Of a stretch of DNA of 43,065 nucleotides, positions 1-8,537 are shown one piece after another (position 1 is the stretch's first letter; every line of letters starts with the position of its first letter). Location of the stretch: the NCBI GenBank assembly GCA_021777555.1, contig JAJYDK010000034.1:1-43065 (forward strand). The letters run 5' to 3'. Below the pieces are notes generated by a model that was not told the DNA's origin, made no database searches, and was given only the letters and a program-made list of their open reading frames with translations. The DNA is from Pseudomonadota bacterium (lineage in GTDB: Bacteria > Pseudomonadota > Gammaproteobacteria > Steroidobacterales > Steroidobacteraceae). The position numbers were made by a program, and so were the translations under genes.

Positions 1-16
1 CGACGCCGGTCCCGGC

Positions 17-256
17 TCAGACTCCGCCCCACCCCCGGTTCGATCCCATCCGCCGCACCGCCTCCTGCATTTCCTCCTGCGTGACCTCACGCCGATGCGA
101 CCGGGCCGACGCAGCTCTGCTCCGGAAATTCGTCGGTGAGAAAAACGCGATGGAGTCGCCGATCCTCAGCGCCGCGTGCATCAGCCGGCCGTCCGGCCCG
201 GGGGCCCGCGAGAGTTCCTCGGCGCCGAAGGCGCTCCTGTAGAACTCGATGGCCCG
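17..256 (-). pseudogene. Broken VOC/PhnB-like glyoxalase-fold protein
   Basis: The minus strand reads without a stop and carries two recognisable pieces of a PhnB-type vicinal-oxygen-chelate protein. The first is the N-terminal helix and strand, with AIEFYRSAFGAEELSR followed by PGPDGR and an MHAALRIGDS-like stretch. The second is the C-terminal tail, with SHRREVTQEEMQEAVRRM. In intact relatives these two pieces are separated by roughly 50-60 residues carrying the second half of the fold; here they are almost adjacent, so the middle has been deleted. No in-frame ATG is visible upstream of the AIEFY segment. I read it as a dead gene. The family assignment is from motif memory. Confidence 0.6.
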
Positions 257-357
257 CGCCGCGCTGGCGCAGCGCGGGCCCGCCTGTGCCTCAGTGCGCG
301 GGCCTGAACGAGAACTTCTGCCCGGGCATCGTCGTCATCGGCCGGAGATACCCACCG

Positions 358-789
358 TCATGCTTTGAGGTCCACCGTCCATGTCACCGATGCGTCCGCG
401 ATCAGAGATGAGCGAACGCTGCAGTACTTCGTGACGGACAGCTCGATGGCTCGTGTCGCCTTCTGCACCGTCGTCCCCGGGGCCGTAATGGCGAAGTGCA
501 GTACGGCCGCCTCCAGGCGACGCGGAGTCGAGTCGACACGGCGTGCTTCAACGCGCACATTGAGCGCTTGGACCGGCGTGCGCTGCTTCGCCAGGATGGT
601 GACAACGTCCACCGAGGCGCACGTCGCAATCGCCGCCAACAGCAGATCGAACGGACTGGGCGCGCTCTGCGCATCTGCGTCGATGCGCATCTTCGGTCCC
701 TGAGGCCGTCCGGCCTCGAAGGCGACGCCGCCGACCCAGTGCACGTCGATCGACACGTGGCCGGTGGTTTTCGAGGTTGGATGGCTCAT
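358..789 (-). CDS. OsmC/Ohr-family protein
   Basis: A 143-residue protein with the OsmC-family layout. A glycine-rich beta start is followed by the helix signature SAPSPFDLLLAAIATCAS, which carries the first conserved cysteine, and a second cysteine lies near the C-terminus in KYCSVRSS. In this family the two cysteines and a nearby arginine and glutamate form a thiol peroxidase site that reduces organic hydroperoxides in the cytoplasm. The length matches the family. The sequence resembles the broad OsmC-like (YhfA-type) branch more than Ohr itself, so the substrate is uncertain. It stands alone, with the broken VOC gene downstream on the same strand and no gene close upstream. Confidence 0.8.
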   Translation of the reverse strand: MSHPTSKTTGHVSIDVHWVGGVAFEAGRPQGPKMRIDADAQSAPSPFDLLLAAIATCASVDVVTILAKQRTPVQALNVRVEARRVDSTPRRLEAAVLHFAITAPGTTVQKATRAIELSVTKYCSVRSSLIADASVTWTVDLKA

Positions 790-931
790 GTGCGACTCCG
801 ACGACCGAATCCCGGGCCGTTCGATACGGCGTCGGATCTTACCATCCCACCCTCCAGGGACCCGATCGGCCCGGCCGCCGTGCGGCCGGCCTCTCGTACC
901 CCCAGCACGCGCTGCGGGTCCTCGGAGAGAG

Positions 932-1126
932 TCAGTTGCGTGTGCGCGAGGAGGGTTCGCGGGCCGCGGCGAAGAAAGTTGATTGGACAGATGCCGTCAC
1001 GGGCAGTCGCTTGACGGGCTTCGCCAGCAGGTACCGATCACCCAGCCAGGCGATCGCCCTCGCCCGGGCCGCACTGTAATCAACTACCCAGGTGCTCATC
1101 CGCTCATCGTTGCTCGTTGGTCGCAT
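932..1126 (-). CDS. Small hypothetical protein
   Basis: A 64-residue frame starts at an ATG preceded by a GAGGG ribosome-binding-like sequence about 7 nt upstream. The frame stays open further upstream, but this start has the visible Shine-Dalgarno; a second ATG nine codons on is also possible. The central part (STWVVDYSAARARAIAWLGD, then RYLLAKPV) has natural-looking protein composition with one amphipathic helix; the tail after about residue 45 looks random. I do not recognise the family and assign no function. It could equally be a chance frame in a region that otherwise looks non-coding. Confidence 0.3.
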   Translation of the reverse strand: MRPTSNDERMSTWVVDYSAARARAIAWLGDRYLLAKPVKRLPVTASVQSTFFAAAREPSSRTRN

Positions 1127-1696
1127 TGCATTTCCCTCATTGACTGCAAACCAACGAGCAACCTCCATGCCATGATTGAAATTTCCCGCAAATTCAGTCG
1201 CTTGTATTCCTTGCGGTGGTTCCACCCCGGCGATGTGTAAAGACTTTCGACACGTCAGAAAGCCACCACAAGCACCCGATTTAACGTAACCACGCCTTGC
1301 GCCATCCGCGCAGGTCGAGCCCGCTCTCGCATCGTCGAAGGAGAGTCCATCGAGGCGCCACGGCGCTCCAGACTTTGGGCGCTGTCTGCGGGGCGGCGGG
1401 AGGGTTGCTCCATGTCTCGATGGACTGACGGTGCAGACTTCGGATGATATGTGGCGCACCGCGGAGCCTGGAGAAGGTGACGCGGGAAATGTGAGCGTCA
1501 TCTGACTGATTTGGAGAACATGGCCCTTGGCCGCCACGACCACCGGACAGGCGACATCCAACGGGACGGCCGCGAGCGCATCGCCGGGCGAATATGTGAA
1601 ATCAGGTCCGCACTCCGCACCGACATGGGATGAGGGTCACTGTCCAGCGCCGCGAACTCTGTCAGGGTCCCGCCAACAGGCAGAGAGGGCAGCGTC
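1127..1696. other. Stretch with no convincing gene
   Basis: About 570 bases between two small unknown genes. Both strands have frames open by chance from high GC, but none shows a recognisable motif together with a plausible start. One minus-strand stretch around 1500-1620 (containing DVACPVVVAAKGHVLQIS) has protein-like composition but has an in-frame stop upstream and no good start, so it may be a decayed gene. I see no repeat, RNA gene or clear promoter. Confidence 0.4.
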
Positions 1697-1906
1697 ATGA
1701 CCGGAAATCTGCATGATCATGGGATCGGCGCGCGACAGTCCCCGGAGTACAGCGAGCGATACCTTCTCGATCGCATGATGGCCGCGGGCGTCGGCTGCCT
1801 CGATGACTGGCGTGCCCTTTCCCCGCGGGAGAGACGCAACATCTTCGGCATCACCAGCGGCATGGCTCGCGCCATTGACCAGATGGCGAAGGCGCAGCGC
1901 AAGTAG
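1697..1906 (+). CDS. Small hypothetical protein (69 aa)
   Basis: A 69-residue frame from ATG to TAG. The second half (LLDRMMAAGVGCLDDWRALS, then PRERRNIFGITSGMARAIDQ) has the regular spacing of a small helical bundle and is rich in charged residues, which argues against a random frame. There is no signal peptide or membrane segment. The sequence before the ATG (GAGGGCAGCGTC) offers a possible ribosome-binding site. I do not recognise the family. It stands alone upstream of the TauE-like gene, about 180 bases away. Confidence 0.4.
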   Translation: MTGNLHDHGIGARQSPEYSERYLLDRMMAAGVGCLDDWRALSPRERRNIFGITSGMARAIDQMAKAQRK

Positions 1907-2089
1907 CGAGGCTGGGCCCCGGCCATCGAACGCCATGGACCTGCCGCCTGCGGCGGGCTCGGTGCGGCCACGCGCGGCCCAGGGGACGGCTCCTCGCTCT
2001 GCACGATGAGGCCGCTCTGCCGCGCGGCAGCGCACGGTGCGGTAATCCGCTACGCTTTGGTCCCTCACCTCGCATCTCCTGGCCTGCCG

Positions 2090-2899
2090 ATGCTGCTTTC
2101 CCTCGCCGTACTGCTCGTCGCCGGCGCCTCGGCCGGTTTTCTCAGCGGCCTGCTCGGCATCGGCGGCGGCCTGCTGGTGGTCGCGGCCCTCAGTCTGGCG
2201 CTGCCGGCGCTCGGGGTGCCCAGGGCGGAAGTGATGCACGTGTCGGTGGCCACCTCGATGGCCACGATCGTGCTGACCCTCGCCTCATCGGCCACCGCGC
2301 ACATCCGTCGAGGCAGTGTGGCGTGGGCGAGCGGGATGTGGCTTGCGCCCGGCATGGTGATCGGCGGCTTTGCGGGCGCGCATGTCGCGCAGCTGCTCTC
2401 GGCCCAGGCGTTGCGTTGGGGCATTACGGTGTTCTGCGCCGTGACCGCGTGGCGGATGGCATCGAGCAGGAAGCGCGCGGTGCGCGCCGACGGGCCCGAA
2501 GAAGTGCCGCGCTCGCCTTGGCTGCTGGCCGCCGGCACGGGGATCGGCGCGATCTCGGCAATGGTGGGCATCGGCGGCGGGTCGATGACCGTGCCTTTGC
2601 TGTTATCGCTCGGCGTCAAACCCGTGCAGGCGGTCAGCACCAGCGCGGTATGCGGGCTCGCAATCGCGATCTCGAGCGCGTTGAGCTACGCGCTGTCGGT
2701 GCACTCCCCGCTCCAGGCTCTGCCGTGGGGATCGGTCGGCTACTTGTACCTTCCGGCCGCAGCGGTCGCCGCGCTTGGATCGATGACGCTTGCACCCGTG
2801 GGCGCACGCGCCGCACACGCCCTCCCAGGCGCTGTGCTCGAGCGCGTGTTCGCAATCTTCCTGCTCATGGTCGGCGCTTTGATCGCAGCGGGTGGTTAG
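2090..2899 (+). CDS. Sulfite exporter TauE/SafE-family membrane protein
   Basis: A 269-residue inner-membrane protein with about eight hydrophobic helices in two similar halves. Each half opens with the family's glycine-rich signature: GFLSGLLGIGGGLLVV near residue 20 and GAISAMVGIGGGSMTVPLLL near residue 155. Family members move sulfite, sulfonates or other small organic anions across the inner membrane; the substrate here cannot be read from sequence. I chose the ATG at 2090 because hydrophobic sequence starts directly after it. The same frame opens 28 codons earlier, but those residues look like non-coding sequence. No operon partner is visible. Confidence 0.85.
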   Translation: MLLSLAVLLVAGASAGFLSGLLGIGGGLLVVAALSLALPALGVPRAEVMHVSVATSMATIVLTLASSATAHIRRGSVAWASGMWLAPGMVIGGFAGAHVAQLLSAQALRWGITVFCAVTAWRMASSRKRAVRADGPEEVPRSPWLLAAGTGIGAISAMVGIGGGSMTVPLLLSLGVKPVQAVSTSAVCGLAIAISSALSYALSVHSPLQALPWGSVGYLYLPAAAVAALGSMTLAPVGARAAHALPGAVLERVFAIFLLMVGALIAAGG

Positions 2900-2947
2900 C
2901 ATCCCCCACCCAAAAACGCGGTCCGTCGCGCCTGACACTGCCCGGCA

Positions 2948-3322
2948 CTACTTTGCCGCAGTCCCGTTCCCGCTCGGGCAGCGGTAGGCAATGCCTTCGA
3001 TCGGTTCGGCGAAGAAGTAGCGGGTGATCAGGCCGGTATTTCCGCCGAATCCGATCACGCGATTGCGAAACATGATTCTCGCCGAGGAGGCCGGCGCGTT
3101 GGGCAACGGTTGGATATTGCCCACGGGAGCGCAGCCGACTACCGCCGCGGGATTTTCGGTCAGCCGCACCTGGTCTGCACCCGGGGCCGAAACCACGGTG
3201 ACGCAGCCGACTACTGCGAGCAGGCATGCAATGATCGTGAGAGCGCCACACAGGCGCGAAACGGCAGGACGCAACCCGTTGCGCCGGACAGTGAACGACT
3301 CCGAATCGAACTGTCGTATCAT
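2948..3322 (-). CDS. Small lipoprotein, DUF4156-like
   Basis: The protein has a clear type II signal peptide: a basic start, the hydrophobic run LTIIACLLAVVG and a lipobox cysteine followed by VTVVSAPGADQVRL. The mature part is about 85 residues, with further cysteines in VVGCAPVGNIQ and AYRCPSG, and resembles the DUF4156 family of small enterobacterial and xanthomonad lipoproteins, which have no known function. The given ATG lies only 8 nt from the ATG of the divergent neighbour, which would force the two leaders to overlap. A TTG about 17 codons later would give a more typical signal peptide and may be the real start. Confidence 0.6.
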   Translation of the reverse strand: MIRQFDSESFTVRRNGLRPAVSRLCGALTIIACLLAVVGCVTVVSAPGADQVRLTENPAAVVGCAPVGNIQPLPNAPASSARIMFRNRVIGFGGNTGLITRYFFAEPIEGIAYRCPSGNGTAAK

Positions 3323-3330
3323 CGGCCACC

Positions 3331-3783
3331 ATGAGTCAAAACATCACGCCTTGGGAAATTGACGCGCAGATCGAAGCGCCATGCGCGGACATATCATTCG
3401 CGAGTCTGCCTGATCGGGCGCTTCGTGTCACGATGCATTTTTCGTCGGTGCGTGGCGGACTGCCAAACGACCTTGAAATAGTCTTCGGCCAGGCATACGC
3501 CCTGACCTGGCATAATGAATCCCTGCATTCGGTTTCCGTTCAGTGGCCGAAGCCCCTTCCTCAATTGTCATCCGGCAAGTGGAAGGGATGGACCTATCCG
3601 CTGCTGCGGATCCGCGGATCGGAATGGCTCAAGCGGTTCGACTTCATGCCGCAGGCCAAACAGATGGGTCACTTCGCATTGGTTGCGATGAACGACATCG
3701 TAGAGGTCGTAGCGGGTCCGGCTCCCGCGCATCACTGGCTGTCGCAGGCTGAGCCCGACTCGGCGAAGCGCACGCGATCGTAG
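3331..3783 (+). CDS. Hypothetical protein (150 aa)
   Basis: A 150-residue soluble-looking protein with alternating hydrophobic strands (LRVTMHFSSVRGG, LEIVFGQAYALTWHNE, HFALVAMNDIVEVVAGP) that suggest a beta-rich fold, and a conserved-looking tryptophan-rich middle (SGKWKGWTYPLLRIRGSEWL). No signal peptide is visible. I do not recognise the family. It is divergent from the lipoprotein, with start codons 8 nt apart. Confidence 0.55.
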   Translation: MSQNITPWEIDAQIEAPCADISFASLPDRALRVTMHFSSVRGGLPNDLEIVFGQAYALTWHNESLHSVSVQWPKPLPQLSSGKWKGWTYPLLRIRGSEWLKRFDFMPQAKQMGHFALVAMNDIVEVVAGPAPAHHWLSQAEPDSAKRTRS

Positions 3784-4202
3784 GCGCGGAAGGCCGAAGC
3801 CGGGCTTTCCAGGCGCGAACCCTGGTCAGTGGAAGCCCCGGCAGATGCGCCCAGGGCGACGCCGCCCGTCAAACGCCTGCTCCACTCGCGGAGCACCGCC
3901 TCTCCCGGACACCAACCTCCACGATGCAACCCGACCGGATGCCTCGAGCCGGCACCGTCTGAGGCTCGACGCCCAACGGCGATCTCGAGCCATGACCGGT
4001 CACTCATGGCTCCGTCGCACACGTCCCGGCAAAGGACGCTCAAGATCGCAGCGGGCGGTTCGTGCGGGCCGCTTCGACTTGCGGATCATGCCTGCGCTCC
4101 TCGATTGGAACGAACCTCATCGGCCGCCGCGGCGTCCGGCGCAGATACCGATCCCGGCGCCCGGTCGCAGGCTCGGGAGCGAGTCCCGGTCCGCGGTGGC
4201 GG
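3784..4202. other. Stretch with no convincing gene
   Basis: About 420 bases between convergent genes. Several frames are open on both strands, as expected at this GC content, but their translations are arginine- and proline-rich with no motif I recognise. No repeat or RNA gene stands out. Confidence 0.4.
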
Positions 4203-4649
4203 TCAATGAGTTTCGGGCCGACCCCGTGTCTCGAGTGCCGCCAGGTGCGGCACGCGCCGGCGCAGCGCCGCGAGGAAGCCCGATTTGTCTTCGTGGGAGA
4301 TCAGCAGCACGTGTCGCCCGCCCCAGGCGATTTCCAGGCGGTCCAGGGACAGCGCCGGACCCGAGCGCACGCTGTTCGATTCGCGCACCGCGGTGACATC
4401 CTCGAGCGGGATGCGCCAGGAGAATGGCCCGGAATGCGCCACGAGCTGATCGGCGGTGAATTCGTAGTAGGTCGACAGCACGATCCAGACGACCACGGCT
4501 GCGACCAACGTCGTGAGGAGCGCCAGCAGCAACACCGGCCCGTCGTTGCGGCCCGCACTCGTGCCGACCGCGATCAGCGCGACACAGGGCATCGCGAGCC
4601 CCACGAACCACATCCTGCCATCGATCTTCGAGCGGTACCGGGTGTTCAT
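4203..4649 (-). CDS. PH-domain-like membrane protein
   Basis: A 148-residue protein with two N-terminal hydrophobic helices (WFVGLAMPCVALIAVG; LLLALLTTLVAAVVVWIVL) followed by a bacterial PH-like module. The module has STYYEFTADQLVAHSGPFSW, then a RIPLEDVTAVRESNS strand, SGPALSLDRLEI and HVLLISHEDKSGFLAALRRR, the usual order for the YdbT/bPH group. Such proteins are inner-membrane and mostly uncharacterised. The start is the ATG at 4649. The TM2 gene ends 8 nt upstream, so the two are probably co-transcribed. Confidence 0.75.
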   Translation of the reverse strand: MNTRYRSKIDGRMWFVGLAMPCVALIAVGTSAGRNDGPVLLLALLTTLVAAVVVWIVLSTYYEFTADQLVAHSGPFSWRIPLEDVTAVRESNSVRSGPALSLDRLEIAWGGRHVLLISHEDKSGFLAALRRRVPHLAALETRGRPETH

Positions 4650-4657
4650 GCCGGGAG

Positions 4658-4978
4658 TCAGGTCCAGCGCTTGATCGTCTTTCCGTCGATGTCCCGGAAC
4701 GATCCGGAGAGGATCACGATGAGATCGATCAGCCACCAGATGCCGAGACCGCCCGCGGTGACCAGCATCAGCAGGCCGGTGCCGATCTTGCCCGCGTAAT
4801 AGCGGTGGGCGCCGAGGTAGCCCAGGAAAAAGCACAGCACGAAGGCCGGCAGGACGAGTCTCTCGGACTCGCCGGCGCCGACCTGGCGCGCGCCGCACCC
4901 GGGACAGGTCGGTGCGCTGATGTGGATCTCGCGCCCGCACGCCCGGCAATGGACCATCTGAGTATTCGCCGTATTCAC
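4658..4978 (-). CDS. TM2-domain protein with N-terminal zinc ribbon
   Basis: A 106-residue protein with a four-cysteine ribbon near the start (HCRACGREI and PTCPGCGARQ). It is followed by the TM2 signature: a first helix ending LCFFLGYLGAHRYYAGKIGT, then GLLMLVTAGGLGIWWLIDLI, and a short polar tail. Family members sit in the inner membrane and have no agreed function. I take the GTG at 4978 as start because AGGGGAGG lies a few bases upstream; the first ATG is seven codons later. The frame stays open further upstream but is not coding-like there. It is coupled to the downstream PH-like gene. Confidence 0.75.
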   Translation of the reverse strand: MNTANTQMVHCRACGREIHISAPTCPGCGARQVGAGESERLVLPAFVLCFFLGYLGAHRYYAGKIGTGLLMLVTAGGLGIWWLIDLIVILSGSFRDIDGKTIKRWT

Positions 4979-5118
4979 GATGCCTCCCCTGAGCCTGAAA
5001 CCGCGACGCCCCCGGCCGACGCTCCCGTTCGAGCCTCGGCCACTTTCCGGCCATGCGCTGCGCTCCCGGCGGCCGTCTGAGACGAGAACACCCGCAGGCC
5101 CGCAAAGTTGCAGCTCGC

Positions 5119-6048
5119 CTACCTGCGGTATACGTACTGCAGCGCGAGCCCGATGAAGATCACCATACCGACGTAATTGTTGTTGAGGAACGCGCGCAGG
5201 CAGGCGGCCGGCTCGCGCCGGCGCATCAGCCATTGCTGGTAGAGGAACAGCAGCGCCGCCGACACGAGCCCCGCCTCGTACCAGTGGCCGAATTTCATGT
5301 CCCGGCCGAGGAGCGCGAGCGCGGCCAGCATCACCGCCTGCAGCACCCCGATCAGCACCCGATCGAGGTCCGCGAACAGAATGGCGCTCGAGTGCACACC
5401 GATCCTGAGGTCATCGTCCCGGTCGACCATGGCGTACATCGTGTCGTAGACCACCGCCCATACCACCGCCGCGATGTACATCAGCCAGGCGATACGCGGC
5501 ACCGCCTCGCGCTGCGCCGCGAAGGCCATGGGGATGCTCCAGCCGCCGAAGGACAGCCCGAGGTACAGCTGGGGCAGCGGAAAGTACCGTTTCACGAAGG
5601 GATACGAGGCGGTGAGCACCGCCCCCACCACGGCGAGTCGGATCGTGAGCGCATTCAGCCGGGTCACCAGCCACAACGCGATCAGCATCAGCACGCCGAA
5701 CAACACCAGCGCCTCCATCGGCGACACGCGCCGGGCGGCGAGCGGCCGGTCGCGCGTGCGCTTGACGTTCGGATCGATGTTGCGGTCCGCGAAATCGTTG
5801 ATGACACATCCGGCGGCTCGCATGACGATCACGCCCGCCGCGAAAATGATGAGGACGCTCTGGCGAGGTCGGCCGTCGCCTGCGATCCACAGCGCCCACA
5901 GGGTCGGCCAGAGCAGCAGCAGCGTCCCGATCGGCCGATCGATGCGTGCGAGCCGCCCATATTCCTGCAGCCGCCGGGCCAGGCGGTGATGGAAGGGCGC
6001 TTCCGCGGACCGTGCGCCGGCGCCGAGCGGCTCAATCGTGGCTGACAT
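5119..6048 (-). CDS. ubiA: 4-hydroxybenzoate polyprenyltransferase
   Basis: A 309-residue integral membrane enzyme with about eight to nine helices. It attaches the polyprenyl chain to 4-hydroxybenzoate, the membrane step of ubiquinone synthesis. Both aspartate-rich metal and diphosphate motifs are present: [20 protein letters not shown] near residue 85 and [17 protein letters not shown] near residue 205. The segment [19 protein letters not shown] is typical of the bacterial UbiA subgroup. The length matches E. coli UbiA (about 290). It starts 6 nt after recG ends and is the last gene of the minus-strand run; no chorismate lyase gene (ubiC) is beside it. Confidence 0.95.
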   Translation of the reverse strand: MSATIEPLGAGARSAEAPFHHRLARRLQEYGRLARIDRPIGTLLLLWPTLWALWIAGDGRPRQSVLIIFAAGVIVMRAAGCVINDFADRNIDPNVKRTRDRPLAARRVSPMEALVLFGVLMLIALWLVTRLNALTIRLAVVGAVLTASYPFVKRYFPLPQLYLGLSFGGWSIPMAFAAQREAVPRIAWLMYIAAVVWAVVYDTMYAMVDRDDDLRIGVHSSAILFADLDRVLIGVLQAVMLAALALLGRDMKFGHWYEAGLVSAALLFLYQQWLMRRREPAACLRAFLNNNYVGMVIFIGLALQYVYRR

Positions 6049-6054
6049 CGTCGT

Positions 6055-8154
6055 TCATCCTACCCTGCCATACTGCTCGCCCCCGGCGATCCATCGCGCC
6101 GAGAGCGCGGCGATATTATCCGGGTATCGCGCCAGCAGCACTTCCGCGGCTTGCTGGACGCGCGGCAGCAGGTCCGCATCGCGGATCAGGTCCGCCACGC
6201 GCATCTGCGCCAAGCCCGTCTGGCGGGTGCCGAGCAACTCACCCGGTCCGCGCAACTCGAGGTCGCGCCGCGCGATCTCGAAACCGTCATTGGTCTCGCG
6301 CATCACCTCGAGGCGCTTGCGCGCGAGCGGCGAGAGCGGCGCCCGGTAGAGCAGCACGCAGCTGCTGGCGGCGGCGCCCCGCCCCACCCGGCCACGCAAT
6401 TGATGCAGCTGCGCGAGTCCCATGCGCTCGGCGTTCTCGATGACCATGAGCGTGGCGTTCGGCACATCGACCCCGACCTCGATGACCGTCGTGGCCACGA
6501 GCAGTTGGGTGCGGCCCGCCTTGAAGGCGAGCATCGCCTCATCCTTCTTCGCCGAGGGCATCCGGCCGTGCACCAGGGCAACCCGCAGCTGCGGCAGTGC
6601 CTCGGCCAGCGCCTCGGCGGTCTCCTCCGCCGCCTGCGAGCGCAGCTCCTCGGATTCCTCGATGAGCGGGCAGACCCAGTAGACCTGGCGGCCGGCCCGG
6701 CACGCCTGCTCCACCCGGGCCACCACCTGGTCCCGGCGCTGTTCGGGCACGACGACGGTCTGCACGGGCGTGCGCCCGGGAGGCAACTCGTCGATCACCG
6801 AGATGTCGAGATCGGCGTAGGCCGTCATGGCCAGGGTGCGCGGGATGGGGGTCGCCGTCATGATGAGCTGGTGCGGAAAGCGCCCGTGCCTGCGGCCCTT
6901 TTCCTGCAGCCGCAACCGCTGTTGCACGCCGAAGCGATGCTGCTCATCGACGATCACCAGCGCCAGGTTCGCAAACTCGATGCCTTCCTGGAACAGCGCG
7001 TGCGTGCCCACCACCACCCGCACCTCGCCCGAAGCGACGGTCTCGAGCGCGCTGCGCCGCACCCGCGCCGGCTGCGTGCCCGAGAGCAACGCCACGGGGA
7101 GTCCGAGCGGCTGGAACCAGTCGCGAAAGTTGCGCCAGTGCTGCTCCGCCAACAGTTCGGTAGGCGCCATGAGCGCGGCCTGCATGCCGCTGCCGGCGGC
7201 GCGCGCCGCGGCGAGGGCGGCGACCACAGTCTTGCCGCATCCCACATCGCCCTGCACGAGGCGGACCATCGGCACATCGGAGAGCAGGTCGGCCTCGACT
7301 TCTCCGAGGGCTCGGGCCTGCGCCCCCGTGAGGCGAAACGGCAGCGACGACATCAGCCGCGCCGAGAGTCCCCCGGTGTCCTCGAGAGCCCATGCCGGAT
7401 CCGTCTTGGCCGTGCGCTTCAGGAGCCTGAGGCTCGCCTGGTGCGCCAACAGCTCCTCGAACGCGAGCCGCCGCTGCGCGGGGTGGTGTCCCGCCGACAG
7501 CTCCGCCAGCTGCGCGTCCTTCGGGGGGCGGTGCACGTAGCGCAGCGCCTCGCGCAGGGACGGCAAGGCCATGCTGTCCACCAGCTCCCGTGGCAGCCAG
7601 TCGCGAATCTCCGCGGTATCGAGCTCGCGCAGCGCCTGGGCGATCAACATGCGCAGCCGCCCCTGAGTCACCCCCTCGGTCAGGGGATAGAGCGGTGTCA
7701 GCGTATCCTCCACCGGCTCGGACCGCTCGCTCACCCGTCGGTATTCGGGGTGGATCATCTCCAGCCCCTGCGGGCCGCGCCGCACCTCCCCGAAGCAGCG
7801 CAGGCGCGTGCCGCGCGCCAGGCCCTCCTGTTGGCTGGCCGAGAAGTGGAAGAACCTCAGGGTGAGAAATCCCGAGCCGTCGGAAAGCCGGGTGAGCAGC
7901 TGGCGCCGCCGGCGAAAGGCCACTTCCGTCAGCTGCACCTCGCCTTCGACGAGCGCGCGCATGCCCGGGACGAGTTGCCCGATGCGCTTGCAGTCGGTGC
8001 GGTCGTCGTAATCGACGGGCAGGATGAACAGCAGGTCCTGCACCTGCGTGACGCCGAGGCGGCGCAGCCGCTCGGCAAGGGCCGCGCCGACCCCGCGCAG
8101 CGCCGTGACCGGGCGCTGCTCGCTGGCACCCGGACTGCGCGCGGCTTCAGCCAA
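6055..8154 (-). CDS. recG: ATP-dependent DNA helicase RecG
   Basis: A 699-residue monomeric helicase that remodels stalled forks and D-loops. The N-terminal helix-hairpin segment ([17 protein letters not shown]) leads into the wedge/OB domain. Then come the helicase motifs: Walker A in [31 protein letters not shown] as motif [15 protein letters not shown] as motif III, and later [14 protein letters not shown] and QLRGRVGRG. The C-terminal RecG cap is present. The start is a TTG overlapping the ridA stop (8 nt overlap), as no ATG or GTG lies near the expected N-terminus; this suggests translational coupling. The length is normal. Confidence 0.95.
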   Translation of the reverse strand: MAEAARSPGASEQRPVTALRGVGAALAERLRRLGVTQVQDLLFILPVDYDDRTDCKRIGQLVPGMRALVEGEVQLTEVAFRRRRQLLTRLSDGSGFLTLRFFHFSASQQEGLARGTRLRCFGEVRRGPQGLEMIHPEYRRVSERSEPVEDTLTPLYPLTEGVTQGRLRMLIAQALRELDTAEIRDWLPRELVDSMALPSLREALRYVHRPPKDAQLAELSAGHHPAQRRLAFEELLAHQASLRLLKRTAKTDPAWALEDTGGLSARLMSSLPFRLTGAQARALGEVEADLLSDVPMVRLVQGDVGCGKTVVAALAAARAAGSGMQAALMAPTELLAEQHWRNFRDWFQPLGLPVALLSGTQPARVRRSALETVASGEVRVVVGTHALFQEGIEFANLALVIVDEQHRFGVQQRLRLQEKGRRHGRFPHQLIMTATPIPRTLAMTAYADLDISVIDELPPGRTPVQTVVVPEQRRDQVVARVEQACRAGRQVYWVCPLIEESEELRSQAAEETAEALAEALPQLRVALVHGRMPSAKKDEAMLAFKAGRTQLLVATTVIEVGVDVPNATLMVIENAERMGLAQLHQLRGRVGRGAAASSCVLLYRAPLSPLARKRLEVMRETNDGFEIARRDLELRGPGELLGTRQTGLAQMRVADLIRDADLLPRVQQAAEVLLARYPDNIAALSARWIAGGEQYGRVG

Positions 8155-8530
8155 GGTGCAGAACGCACTCGGCCTCGACCCGCGCGCCCTTCGGCAGCTG
8201 CGCGACGCCGACCGCCGCCCGCGCCGGATAGGGCTGCGGGAAGTACTGCGCCATGATCTCGTTGACCTTGGGGAAGTGGCTGAGATCGGTCAGGTAGAGG
8301 TTGACCTTCACGGCCTGCGCCAGAGTCCCGCCCGCGGCTTCGGCCACCGCCTTCAGGTTCTCGAACACCTGGCGGATCTCGGCCTCGATGCCACCGCCGA
8401 CGAGCTCCTTGGTGGCCGGGTCGAGCGGAATCTGGCCGGAGAGGTACACGGTGTCGCCCGCGCGCACCGCCTGGGAATAGGTTCCGATCGCCTGCGGTGC
8501 CTTGTCGGTGTGGATGATCGTGCGGCTCAT
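8147..8530 (-). CDS. ridA: RidA-family enamine/imine deaminase
   Basis: A 127-residue member of the YjgF/YER057c/UK114 family, which forms cytoplasmic trimers and hydrolyses reactive enamine and imine intermediates of PLP enzymes. The family start ([20 protein letters not shown]) and the SGQIPLDP motif are present. The catalytic arginine is in [20 protein letters not shown], near residue 104, with the glutamate near 120. The ATG at 8530 gives the standard length. It starts 7 nt after spoT ends; spoT-ridA-recG order is common in gammaproteobacteria. Confidence 0.95.
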   Translation of the reverse strand: MSRTIIHTDKAPQAIGTYSQAVRAGDTVYLSGQIPLDPATKELVGGGIEAEIRQVFENLKAVAEAAGGTLAQAVKVNLYLTDLSHFPKVNEIMAQYFPQPYPARAAVGVAQLPKGARVEAECVLHLG

Positions 8531-8537
8531 GGGGTCC

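Noticed and set aside
3784-4202. Possible genes in the stretch before the PH-domain gene
   Set aside because: Open frames exist on both strands, but their translations are low-complexity Arg/Pro/Ala sequence and the ends run antisense into real genes.
6151-8256. A 701-codon plus-strand open frame opposite recG
   Set aside because: It is the antisense of recG; composition is Arg/His/Leu-rich and no family is recognisable.
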